Origin: Sphaerosporella brunnea
Taxonomy: Eukaryota; Ascomycota; Pezizomycetes; Pezizales; Pyronemataceae
Assembly (NCBI GenBank): GCA_008704415.1
Contig: VXIS01000098.1
Coordinates: 62,001-126,000, forward strand
Reading direction: 5' to 3'
Length of the DNA stretch: 64,000 nt
Shown here: positions 45,401 to 55,974 of the stretch, piece by piece
Numbering within the stretch: the stretch's first letter is position 1
Layout: every line of letters starts with the position of its first letter
Notes under the pieces: model-generated
Told to the model about the DNA's origin: nothing
The model's database searches: none
Seen by the model: the letters and a program-made list of their open reading frames with translations, nothing else
Translations under genes and position numbers: made by a program

Positions 45401-47198
45401 AAAAAGCAAAAGACCGTAGAGATCGTCGACATCTTTCCGGACCGGTGTGCCAGTTACACACCAGGCGTTCACTCGAGGAATTTCTCGAGCTACTATGGCA
45501 GCGTTGCTGACGCCGCTCTCGATCATCTGCGCCTCGTCGAGACAGACACGCCACCATTGAATTTCGACCAATGGGCTTCGCGGTACCTGGTACACCTTTT
45601 GATACCGCATATTACGTTCTGGGGGCGACTGAGCAAAGTGGACTTCAGCAGCAAGTACGGAGTAGGTAGTCAAGACAACGTCATATCCCAGAAACTCCTC
45701 CAGCTGACTCTCGGGATCTTTCGACTTCTTGATGCCCTCATAGATGGAAACTAAAGAACTTAGCAGTGAAGCATATACTGATTATGGAAGAACAAACCTT
45801 TGAGATCTGGAGCATGCCTTGCGATTTCATTTTGCCATTGGCGGAGAATACTCGGCGGAGTGATTATGAGAGTAGCTGCCGAAGCCTTGACTTTTCTATC
45901 CACACAGCTGTCATGGACGGTCTCCCCGGACACGCATTTCCTCCTATGCAAACAAAGTAAAGCAACGAGTTCTACCGTTTTGCCTAGACCCATTTCTTCC
46001 GCTAGAATGCCGCCATTGATGTCGTATTTTACGGTCAATTCTCGAAGGATATCGAGGTCCTTTGACGCTATCCCAAGAATGTGTGATACGTAACAAGTAT
46101 CGCCATTTTTATCCAGCTGCTTGAAGAAGGTGGGTGGAATATTGGTGCCCAAGCGATCCTTGAAAAGGGCGAGTTTTTCAGGTTCAGCAGGGGCAATCTT
46201 CACCCCCTCCCGCTTCAACATCCAACTTATAGCTCTGCGCTGAAATGGCAACAGGTCACAAGTGAGCTCTGTGGATTGGACGCACCATGGGATATGTTCG
46301 TTTTTCTCGGGTACATGCGCAGAAAGATAAAAATCCTTGGGTGCAACACACGAGCGAGGTCCGCTTCGAACGTCAGGCTGGCCAACCGGAAGTCCGCGCG
46401 CAAGTAGGTCCCAGTAACCTTTCCGGGAGAGTTCGAGGGAGCGATTTGTCCATTCGTTGGCGGCGTCAATGGTTATCTTTATGACCAGGCTGCAGGACCA
46501 GAGGCCATTGGCATCGTGCACAAGCACCAAGGAGGATTCCAACTTGAACTCTTTCAGTGGGGCGGTCTTGTGTTTATTATTGCTGGCAACGATCGTGGCC
46601 CATTTTATATCAAGCCATGCCTCCGTGGAGAGCTCTGTGGGGTGGAATGAGAAGCTAAAGAGTTCCGAGTTCTCATTCTTCGGGTACAGCCTCATACTCT
46701 GCTCCACGTCTGGTAAGTGTTTATACCGAATGATGGACGCCATACCCACAGGCATCTGATTGGCAGCAGAAAATACTCTTCGTAAAGTTCTAGTTGCCTT
46801 CTCCGCATTTCTGATTCCCCAATCCACAGCCAGTGTTGTAGGAGACTGCTGTTCGTCTTTGAGACAGTCGAACAACAAGCCATATGACTCTTCGTGCTCG
46901 ATTCTCAAAGTAATTTCGCGGTAAAGTAACAAGATGCGCTCCGGTTGCTCTTCATCCGGGGAAGAAGACGATGGCTCATTCAGTTTCCGGCGCTTGCTTG
47001 GACGATTGACTTCCAGCTGGGCTGAAATTGCTGTTTCCCAGTTGGAGGAAGCGACATTGACTCGTGCTGGCGAGTTTAATGTTAGCAGCCCAACGGGAGA
47101 GCTTTTCTTGAGCTCTTACCTGTCACATGGATTGTGGACAATCCGGGCGCAGATTCGAGGGCAAATTCAGGTTTGGACATGTGAGACAACTCGAGCAT
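42480..47198 (-). CDS. SHPRH-like SNF2 ATPase with internal RING finger
   Basis: Four exons, high to low: 47198-47120, 47066-45798, 45750-43779, 43731-42480; 1523 residues. A basic stretch RPSKRRK lies near residue 50. The first helicase lobe starts near residue 370 (GGILAEEMGLGKTVELVALL) and has the DEAQ box LDEAQMIE near residue 520. A long, mostly helical insertion follows. A C3HC4 RING finger occurs near residues 1188-1228 (CLICLDVYEMGIISNCGHSF, then CKDCIMIWRKQARTCPAC). The second lobe ends in LELQAISRVHRIGQNKTTTV. A RING placed between the two SNF2 lobes is the layout of SHPRH and yeast Irc20, nuclear ubiquitin ligases with chromatin or DNA-damage-tolerance roles. An alternative start Met lies six codons downstream (47180). 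Confidence 0.93.
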
Positions 47199-49638
47199 GA
47201 TGGAGATAGCTCCGGGGGGAGGGCTGTGTCCGCGGCGATGAACGAGATGATATGCGAAAATTAGACGGAGAGTACAAAAGTAAGTTCAGGTGTGGTGGTG
47301 TGGTGGGAAATGCGTAGCGGCAACGGAAGACGTGAAGTTAGCTCAGATCCTCAAATCCTCGAGGGACTTCCTAGCATGTCTGCAACGACCGAGTCAACAA
47401 AAGTGTTGCTGCACGGCAGATCCCGATACCAATCGACAGGCGCGATTAACATCGAACAGCTTCGCTACCTTGTCATCTAGCCATGCATCTCCCCGCGAGA
47501 ACTAATCTGAAAGGCTTATCCGTTGCAACAAGCAATGTGTGAATGATTCGATTCTCCTCGACGTCTCGGTCTCTCAGAGCACCCAGAGCATCAATGAAAA
47601 ACGTTTCGGCAAGGGAAGAAATCAAAAATTGCGACGCCGAACGACCCGAAGGCCTTTCGCAGAGAGCCAAGCCTTCGATGTGCAATGAAGACTGTTTCTC
47701 CGGATCTCGGTGCTTGGTGAGCCACCGAGTCGCATCAAGGTAAGTATGAAGAAGAAAAGGAGGAATGGGGCGAGGAGCAAGCCTTTTATACTTGAGCCTG
47801 GCTTGGCGTCGGCCAAAATTCGCCGACGACACAAAGGGTTAAACCAACGGGTACCAGCCGCGAATTCCGAGTGCTCCGCAGTGCAACGTTAACCACCGCC
47901 TCGCTTGTAGAAGCCGTCCGTCACAAAACATCATCCGATGTTGACAAACCGAGTACCCTTGGGCATTAAACAGCTTCGCTACCATAATTCTTCTCAGCTC
48001 CCCACCTTTTTTTGCTTTAAGAATCGCAAGGAGTAGACTTCCAGAACGAGTACTTTCGGTATACCTAGGTAGGTATACCACTCTTAACAGGATGAAAATC
48101 AAGCCAAAAATGTCACAAAACAGCTGACAGCTCCCGGTCAGTTGGCTCTCAGGAGCTGTTTGCACGGGTGAAGTGGTCTCTTTCCTCCCCACATCGCGAT
48201 ACGGTCAACGGCGGAAGGCTTATTGACCACGAGATTGTCCGTTGCGCCCTCTCCGCAGCAAAATGATAGTCCGATCATCGAGGCCAGAAGGATGCGGCAG
48301 CCATCACTAAGGGTCTCCAGCTGTCTCGCTTGCGCAGCGACACCGTCCGATTCGCCACAGAATCGGCCTGGGACTGGCAGCCTGGAATTGCAGTTGACAG
48401 CACCGGGAAAAGAGCGTGGTCGGTCCACTTTTCCGGTGATCATCGCGAGAGAGCTCACAATTACGGTTACGCCAAGAGTCCATCGCAGTGTGTGACTATC
48501 ATTCGCAATCCGTGGACCGAGCGGTCACAGAACCCTGAACGTCGCGCGAGGATGCTCAACGCTTCAAGGAGCAGTTCAAGCAAACAGCCGACTCACACCA
48601 CGAGGGAGCTTTCCATCAGATGTACATCCATAATGGTAATAACTGCCATCTTGGTAATGAGAGCCGCTGTGGGTTCGTGGAAGCAAGTCTTTGGGAGGGA
48701 GGAGAGAGATGGCACAGGTCGGCAATTCTTGGAGAAGCCTGAGGACGACCCATCGTTTTGGATTGGAAGGTCCAAGCTGTAATGATTCGCCGACCGCAAA
48801 TACGAAGAAGCTAAAGTCGTCCGAACCTTATAATTTCTTTACAAGTGATTGGTTTCCATCCTCCGTGTGATATTCATCGGCATCCGCCAGTGACAATTCA
48901 TGATCACAATCACAAATCATCACGTCGCCCCGGCTGATGTTATAATATCGAAAGTCCATCTTACCTCTTCATCTCACCACCGCCACCACCACCATCCACC
49001 ACCCGATTCCCCACGATATATTGCCTCGCAGCGCGAGTTCCGCATCCATCATCGGGAGATGGATATCACAAGATATGTCAGCTCCCGCTCCGGCAGGGTG
49101 TGCTTTCCTAACTCCAACAGCCGCTCTCGCTAAAGCATCGCAAAGCGCTCAGCGTGGTTGGAAGCGGCGAAGACTGGAATGTAAAATGCGGTGAGCCATG
49201 TTGGTGGTGGTGGTGTGTTTGTGGTGATGTTTCTTCGATAGTGGATGGTTGGCTGGCGGTGGGAAGCTTGAGTCGAGCTCTCATTTCATTTATTTTTTTC
49301 GATTCGATCCTGTACATACATGAAGAGTACTCTGCTTGTGCATGCAGTTATTCGGTGCGCGCAGTTGGCGATGATAAGGATATAGGAATGTTTCGTGCAT
49401 CCGGCCTCAGCTCTTCCCTCGTCAACAAAAACAAAAAACCCAGCGGGTTTTGTATGGAGCCACCATTCTATCTGGCTGGTGGCTGCGAAAACAGAAACTT
49501 CTCTCCATGAGCCGGGGGGGGGTATTCCTCACGAGGAGTAGGATCCTGGCGTGCTCTTCATATACCCTCGACATCTTGAAGGTTCTAGCCCGCAAACGTG
49601 TTGGCCAAGCGGGGTAAGGCTATGACGTCGTCAACAGA

Positions 49639-49670
<32 letters not shown>

Positions 49671-51396
49671 CAGTCCTGAGGGGTTTAAGGTGCACAGGGG
49701 ATGAGTTGGCTGCAGGCCCCAGAAACTTGTTTCGCGAGGGACCGTTGATGGCGAAAGAACAGACGGATCCGTATGAAACGGAAGTTTTGAAGACCCCCAT
49801 GCCGAGGTGGTGGTACACGGTAACGAAGCCCTCTACTCTATTATTCGCCGTGGATCCGAGAGGCCAGCAAAACCGGTTGTCTTGACATGGCCGCCTTTTA
49901 TTCGCTGGGCGGTGGGGCGCAGCAACAGTCGGCTGGGGCGGCCTCAAGAACGCCCAACAAGGCCGCAACTCAGCCTCCCTTATCGATTGCGACTACGGGT
50001 TCGGGAAACCCCTACGCTTCCGGCATTGCGAAACGGTCCACGATACCCGCATCGCAGATCGTTCCTTCGCGCTCATCAATTAGTCCAGAACGCGGCTTTT
50101 TTTTTTTTTTTCCTTCGAAGAATCAACCATGCGGAATTGTGGTTGGCTCGTAGGCCGACACATCGTGATTTGGGTTCGTGTTTTGCGGCGGTCGTCGGCC
50201 TGTGTCCTTGGTCCACACGCGACAGCTCATTGGACTGAAACAACCAGAACCGGCCGCGTTATGTATGGTGGTGCGGAGGGTTACCATCACAATCTCAAGC
50301 GGTCTCATGAGTTGCCATGGACCATGGACTTTTCTCAGGCATCCCCACATCAGTAACCTTCATCACTAAAGAATTAATCGCAGACGCGAGCTGTGTAACT
50401 TTTTTTTTTTGAGTCATCGCTGGTATACCTGCATCATCTTCTGTTCTTTTCGCGGGGGTTTTCTCCCGTTGGCGAGCCGAGGATTGGACGAAATGCGAGG
50501 AGAAGCCATCTATATCATCTGCGGGGGTATCTCCTGCGAGGTGTTGAGCTGCTGCATGCATCTTTCATGCACAAACCAAGGGCAAAAAAAATAGAGGGTC
50601 GGCCGAGCTGCTACTGCAGAATTTCTAGGCAGCACCCCAGGCCAATTGGCCACGTCGTGGCTTTTTTGCCTGCCCTTTCTTCCCTGGGCCGGCCTTAGAT
50701 GGGTGATGGATGCGGGTGCGAAAGCTTTCGGGCCTGTTGTTGGCGGGACAGTCCGGCAAGCAGCAGTTGAGCGGGCTAGGGCGTGCAGCTGTGGAAATAT
50801 GAAGCCATCCGTATACGTAGCTCTTTAATGCGCCCGCAGGCTTTCTTTTAAGCTCCCCCCTTCCCTTCCCGCCGTTCACTGTCAGTTCGCGAACACTCAT
50901 ACGGAGCTCCTCCGACCTTCCTCTTGGTATCGATTCACATCGCAAGGGTGTCCGCAGACCACCCGGCCAACAACCACCGCGCGGATCTCCACTTCGACCC
51001 AAGTGCTGACTACCCAATCAGCACTCCGCTCTCCTGCCCAGCTGCACCACAAACGAGAGCTCTCGATTATTCGTAATGTCTGCGTGGCACGACAACAGAA
51101 GGAGGTCTCGCTCGAGGCCACGAGCTGCCAGTGGAAGGCACCAACACGGCGTTGAGTATGTTGCTGCATATGGACCGGTGAGCCTTCCTATCAGCGTTCT
51201 GCGTGCTTTTTCGATCCCGTAGATATGCGGTGTGTGGTGAAACAGCTGCAGCATCGCGCTTGCGGCGTTGGCATTCCCCGCACGAGTGACCCAAGGTGCA
51301 TAAATGCGTTTGGCCACCCATAGCCTTGAAATACCTTTCCCATCCCCGCTCTTTCTTTTCCTTCTTGTGTCTTCTTTCACTGCAAAGCTCGCAATC
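47199..51396. other. 4.2-kb intergenic region, no firm gene
   Basis: This is the longest gene-free stretch. Protein-like frames occur at 47473-47832 on the minus strand (119 codons, no ATG at its start) and 48265-48782 on the plus strand (listed separately). Other frames are short, overlap antisense frames, or are created by homopolymers, such as the 29-T run at 49642-49670. The last few hundred bases are the promoter of the gene at 51397. No RNA gene is seen. Confidence 0.5.
48265..48782 (+). other. Open frame of uncertain status, possibly a gene remnant
   Basis: About 170 codons stay open (SDHRGQKDAAAITKGLQLSR, later GIAVDSTGKRAWSVHFSGDH) and end at TAA 48780-48782. There is no ATG until well inside the frame. 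Just upstream, in another frame, a further protein-like stretch (RDTVNGGRLIDHEIVRCALS) ends at TGA. The pattern fits a frameshifted remnant, but no family is recognised and chance cannot be excluded. Confidence 0.2.
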
Positions 51397-52600
51397 ATGT
51401 CCTATCACCATCCATCGTACCGCTGGCATGAGGTTCGCATTTGGCCAAAATATTCGAAGAGGAGATTTTCTGATGCTTTTGTTAATGTAGAACACCCATT
51501 ACTCAACTGAATCCTCATCCGACTGCTCTTCGGATGATTATGGTTCCCGCCAAGGCTCTATCCGTATTCCTCGGGGAAGTGTTCGCAGGAATCCACCACG
51601 AGCACCGACCGCGCCTGCCTCGCCGAACACTCCATCACTGATCGATTCCTCCTCAGATACGCCCTCCAGCCTGGCCAGCTCCCGCCGATACGAATATGAC
51701 TATGGCGGTATGCATCCAGCCGCCGAGCCGGAAATCGTAGACCACAGCTACCCCTCCTACACCGGTGCTTACGGGATCGGTCACAACCCACATTACGTCC
51801 CACCACCTCCCCCTCCGGCACCGCAGGCAAAACGGCGACCAGCCCCCGTGACCATCCCGCCGCCCATCGGCAAGCCAGTCAACTGCATTGTGGCGGAGCC
51901 AGAAAATGATCTCACCTCACCCATCCGCCGCGGCGGACCAAAGGCGGGTTCCTACCTGGACGCCTTTGCACCACCGCCCGATCCCGAAGTCGTCACCTTG
52001 AAATCCCCAGAACTGCCTTTGACACCAATGTCGTCGCCGCCAGGCCCGACCCAAGTGGGTGCAGCACGCCACGTTATGTCAGTGTACCCGGGATACTATG
52101 CAGCCCCGCCGCACGCGCACCCCGTTGCTCCGATAGTTATGTCCGATGGCAGCTGGGAGGGTGATGAATACGAAGAGTCGGTGTACAGCCGAGGCAGGCG
52201 AGACCGGCCGCGAAACGGGATTCGGCATGTGGCTGGCCTGGGAATCGGGCGGGAGTCGCGATCACGACCACCGCCACGATCTCGATCTCGCGGCCCGCCT
52301 CCGAGAGACAGAGATTATGAGCGGGAGCTTATCGAGCGGGAGGTGCAGCGGGAGGAGCGGGAGGAGCGGGAAGGACGCAGTAGACGACACAGGTCGCGGT
52401 CACGACACCATCGCCATCGCTCGCGGCCACCGAGAGAGGAGGAGGATGTGAAATATTCAGCCGAGTTGCAGGCGAAGATCGATGCTGTGCGGACACGACT
52501 GGAGGCAGTTCGGATGGACCCCTATGCTCAGGAGATCATTGCTGCGGAGAATATCAAGTTTGATGAGTTGCTGCCGAAGAACCTAGGAAGGACCGCATGA
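51397..52600 (+). CDS. Arg/Ser/Pro-rich hypothetical protein
   Basis: Two exons (51397-51432, 51491-52600) encode 381 residues. The first exon gives only MSYHHPSYRWHE; the 58-nt intron (donor GTTCGC, acceptor TAG) leads into NTHYSTESSSDCSSDDYGSR. The protein is Ser/Pro-rich at first, with HYVPPPPPPAPQAKR, then an RS/RE/RH-rich stretch (SRSRGPPPRDRDYERE, RSRRHRSRSRHHRHRSRPP), then a predicted short coiled coil (LQAKIDAVRTRLEAVRMDPY) and a final conserved-looking segment IIAAENIKFDELLPKNLGRT. The RS-type region points to a nuclear RNA-related role, but I do not recognise the family. The composition is too biased for firm assignment; the long frame and matching upstream exon support a real gene. 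Confidence 0.75.
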
Positions 52601-54301
52601 TATTTGTGTTAGGTACTTCAGTAGCTTATTGACTTTCGTTTGCTTCTTTTATTTCAGCGTGGGCGGTTATTTGTATTGTACCTACTTCTTTGTTTTTGTT
52701 TGCCGATATCGATATCCATAGTTGTTGCGGAGAGGCGCTGTCAAAATGAAAACTTTCTTCCCCTTTTTGTACATGAATCTCCATCCGCAAGTATACGCGA
52801 AACAAAAACAGCTTGACTCATCCCTTCCAGATACGTGGTGCACAGCCACCAAACAGGCATCCTATCTACCATGGTCCTGGGATAGCATGATTTGCTTTTT
52901 TTTTTTGTTTCGGCGGTGTGGGAATTCCGAATTCCAAGAGTGATCAGCCATGATGCGGGCGGGGACATAAACCGTCACTCGCGACAAGGCAAGGAGAGAG
53001 AAAATTTTGCTTCGATGCTTACTCTAGCTTGGCTTGTACCTCCCTGCTGTGCGGGGAAAAACTTACAAGTCCTCAGTAGCTGCGGCGATACAGGATGTAT
53101 CTAGCCAGCATAGCATCTCGGCCGCACGCGCGCCGATCGTCTGCATGCTCCGGCATACATAAACGAATGCATGCATGCAGAGAAAGACTTGGTTACATAA
53201 CTACGCGCGCGTGACTGTGGCGGTTAGTTGCTGGTTGGTTGGTTGGTTGGGTTGGAGCGGAGCGGCCATCGACATCGACCATTTACATAATATGCATACA
53301 GACCGACGTTGACGACGCAGCTCAGCTCAGCCGCATCGCCCGATGCAGAACATAGGGGTCCGGTGTCCAGGGGAGGGGGCCAAAAATACAGCCGCGCGAG
53401 CCGTGGGGGGGGGAGGTGGTCTCACCTGAGTTTGAGCTACTCTAGGTACAACCAGCCACAGGTGCAGCAGCTCCGAGGGTTCGGTACCAATCAGCCACAC
53501 CACCGGAAGATATGTAGAGCTGGACGACGATCAAACGCCGCACAAAAGAATAAATCCATTGATCACTCAACCACCGGCTTCAATGACAGCCACACGCCGG
53601 CCCCAGGACTGAAAGTAATTTCACACCTCTCAATCTGCGGTTCACGACCGCGATACTCCACCGTTTCAAACTTCTGGAACAGCCTAGCGACGACATCAGT
53701 CAACAAAACCCCCCCATCCACCGGAGTATCTGAAAATGTGTCACGACTTTCAAACGGGATTGTTGATACCGAGAGAGCTGTATGCACGTTAAACAGGTAT
53801 CTATATGGCTGTAGGCACCCATCCCTCACACCCAGGATGCAATCCAATCATCGTCCGTCCGAAAAGAGCCAAAAGAATCATCATCCCCACGTATCACCGA
53901 TCATGAAACGCCGCCACGCAGGATTTTTTGAATTTATTCATTATAGCAAAGAGCTAAAGCGTTGTTTCTATAATATATTATGAAATAACTGCCTCACAGA
54001 TTCGAAGGTAGAACAAAAGGGTAAAAGTCCCCTTGATTTTGATTTTCAGTGTGAATACAAACCGTGAAAGCGTGCTTTGTGAACAGACAAAACAAAACGT
54101 TTGTTGAGCGTCAAAAACCAGAACCAACCAAAAACCGAAATGACAACGACAAAACAGCAGAACCACTCCTCCGCCAGAGAGGTTTACCATGGGATTGGTG
54201 GGTGGGTGAAAAAGCGAAGGTTGCTCTCCTTTTGCGGACCCCGGGGCCTCTTTTTTATACCCATCATCCCCTTGCCCAAGCTCAACCGCATCCGCTCAAG
54301 C
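52601..54301. other. Intergenic region with a possible small minus-strand coding fragment
   Basis: 1.7 kb. The only protein-like frame is 53563-53847 on the minus strand, which ends LLTDVVARLFQKFETVEYRG, then ERCEITFSPGAGVWLSLKP before a TGA. It has no ATG and may be a C-terminal exon or a remnant. A GCATGC repeat (53170-53180) and GGTT repeats (53232-53251) are also present. Confidence 0.45.
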
Positions 54302-54964
54302 TCACAAACTCGTCCTAGGAGCACTGCTCTCGGCGCAGGGAAATATGTAATCGCCAGATTCCAGGGGTAGGAGCGTTTCGCAGCTCTCTATGTCGAGTCC
54401 TGCTGCCTCGAGCACCTCTCCTTTCTCTTGTCGGGATGCACCCTTCCCAATGCGAACCAAGGCGAGGGGATGCATGAAGAGATGCCTTGCCCGAACACTG
54501 ATGTTCTGCAATTCCTTGATGGAACCACGGCACACAATGACGAACATCGCGGGCGGCTTTTGCTTCTGGTGGACATAGCAAGCATTGACCGAAATAACTT
54601 GCGGGAGTGGTTTCAGTTCGGCCTTGATGGCCTCAAAAACCTCCAGCATCAATTGCGAGCGCAATTTTCCCAATGATATCCGGCCACCGTGCTCTCCCAT
54701 CTCGACCTCCCACGTCCGAATTTCGGTCCCTTTTGACGAAGCGATGCTGCAGAGCTCGTTCCAGGTCACCAGGTCACCAGTTGCCGTGTTCGTGAAATTC
54801 AAATTTCCGTCGTATCTCAGGGAGGTGTTCTCGATCCACAGGATCACCTTTCCACTTGCCGACCGATATCGTGTGTACGGGAACAGATCGAGCAACATGG
54901 GAAACGTGGGTGAAACGCCATCCCGTCCGTCTGGACGGCCAATCGCGCACATGGAGCGCCACAT
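54302..54964 (-). CDS. Hypothetical protein, 220 residues, start next to a MITE
   Basis: A single open frame begins at ATG 54964 (MWRSMCAIGRPDGRDGVSPT) and ends at TGA 54304-54302. It contains well-behaved protein sequence: VILWIENTSLRYDGNLNFTN, then WEVEMGEHGGRISLGKLRSQ, LEVFEAIKAELKPLPQVISV and CYVHQKQKPPAMFVIVCRGS. No family is recognised; no signal peptide or membrane segment is visible. The frame stays open upstream through the hAT-like MITE to 55252, but that part is MITE sequence and lacks an ATG, so I start at 54964. Insertion of the element only about 30 bp upstream may have removed the promoter or an upstream exon. It may therefore be a 5'-truncated gene. Confidence 0.5.
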   Translation of the reverse strand: MWRSMCAIGRPDGRDGVSPTFPMLLDLFPYTRYRSASGKVILWIENTSLRYDGNLNFTNTATGDLVTWNELCSIASSKGTEIRTWEVEMGEHGGRISLGKLRSQLMLEVFEAIKAELKPLPQVISVNACYVHQKQKPPAMFVIVCRGSIKELQNISVRARHLFMHPLALVRIGKGASRQEKGEVLEAAGLDIESCETLLPLESGDYIFPCAESSAPRTSL

Positions 54965-54994
54965 GACCTCGCTTGACGCAGGTTTAGGTACAAA

Positions 54995-55252
54995 CAGTGT
55001 TCTCAATAGCCAGCCAGCCGGGCGGGCTGCGTTGGGCTGCGTTGGGCTGATCAAAAAGCCAGCCCTCGCAGCCCGGCCGGCTGACTGTGGGCTGCATGAG
55101 CTGTTGCTCGGGTATGAAGAATGGACTTCATTGGTTATCACTCTGTACCAATTCGCGACTTTTACATGCAAAGGTGCAGCCCACAGCCAGCCAGCCCGGG
55201 CTTCGTAGCCGGGCTGACAGCCTGGGCTTTTTGGGCCGGCTATTGAGAACAC
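54995..55252. mobile_element. hAT-like MITE with long GC-rich inverted arms
   Basis: It starts CAGTGTTCTCAATAGCCAGC and ends GCCGGCTATTGAGAACA. Inside, repeated CAGCC/GGCTG units form imperfect inverted arms of roughly 80-100 bp, including CTGTGGGCTGCA on the left and TGCAGCCCACAG on the right. The ends match those of the split element at 26911-27610. No transposase is present. The right terminus (ACACATG instead of ACACTG) is altered, so a clean 8-bp target duplication is not visible. Confidence 0.8.
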
Positions 55253-55974
55253 ATGGTGGGTGGATATGTCAGCATCCCTGACTCGTGTAACGTGACAAAA
55301 AAACGACCTCGAATCCGATAAATCGTCCTTTTTTCCTCTTTACAGTATCAATAAATCTTTAGGTCACTATCGCTAGAGTAATAGTAGTATGTATGTCGCT
55401 GATCGAAGATGTATTGCAGAGATAGACGACAAAACAAGAAACACCACCACGGGGAAGCAAGCAGAGTTCTACCATTATGATTGCAGGGTATTCGAAGCCA
55501 ACCCGTCCCTCCATCCCATCCCTTCCCCTTCCCTTCCCTTCCGCAGTTCGCACACATGATAAAAGTTTGTGGTGTAGGTCAAAGCCAAAAAAAAAAAAAA
55601 AAAAAAAAAATACAAACGCCCCCGCCCCCCCCCCCCCCAAAAAAAATAAAATCTCGCAATCAAAAAAAATAAAAACACCCACACCCCCACTAAAGACAAC
55701 ACACAAAAACCTGTCAAATAGATAGAAGAAAACGCCTCATCCGAACCATGCAAATGCCTTGTTGCCCCTTCCCAATGCACAAATGAAAATGCTAGAATAC
55801 ACCCCTTTGCCATCCATCCCGCCCACCTTTTACCTTGTTGTGTACATGAAGATCCAGAGCCTTCCCGTCGTCGTTGAACTCAAGACCAGCTCGAGACGCC
55901 CAGAGCCGTTTTCCAAGCCTTCCTTCGCAACGTGAAATAAGCCGTAGTCTATGTTGCTCTGGTTATACAAGCCG
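55253..55974. other. Intergenic / 3' flank with homopolymer runs
   Basis: It contains a 24-A run (55587-55610), a C run (55624-55638) and further A-rich DNA. The part near 55850-55974 is probably the 3' UTR of the following minus-strand gene. No coding signal. Confidence 0.55.

Noticed and set aside
49585..49968. Minus-strand frame with a poly-Lys run
   Set aside because: The Lys run is the 29-T homopolymer read in reverse; the rest is not protein-like.
54995..55252. Solo LTR (TG..CA ends)
   Set aside because: The ends are inverted, not direct, repeats, and with the full CAGTG..CACTG form they fit a hAT-like MITE shared with the copy at 27 kb.
54965..55252. Extended N-terminus of the hypothetical protein at 54302-54964
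   Set aside because: This part is MITE sequence and starts with GTG, not ATG.
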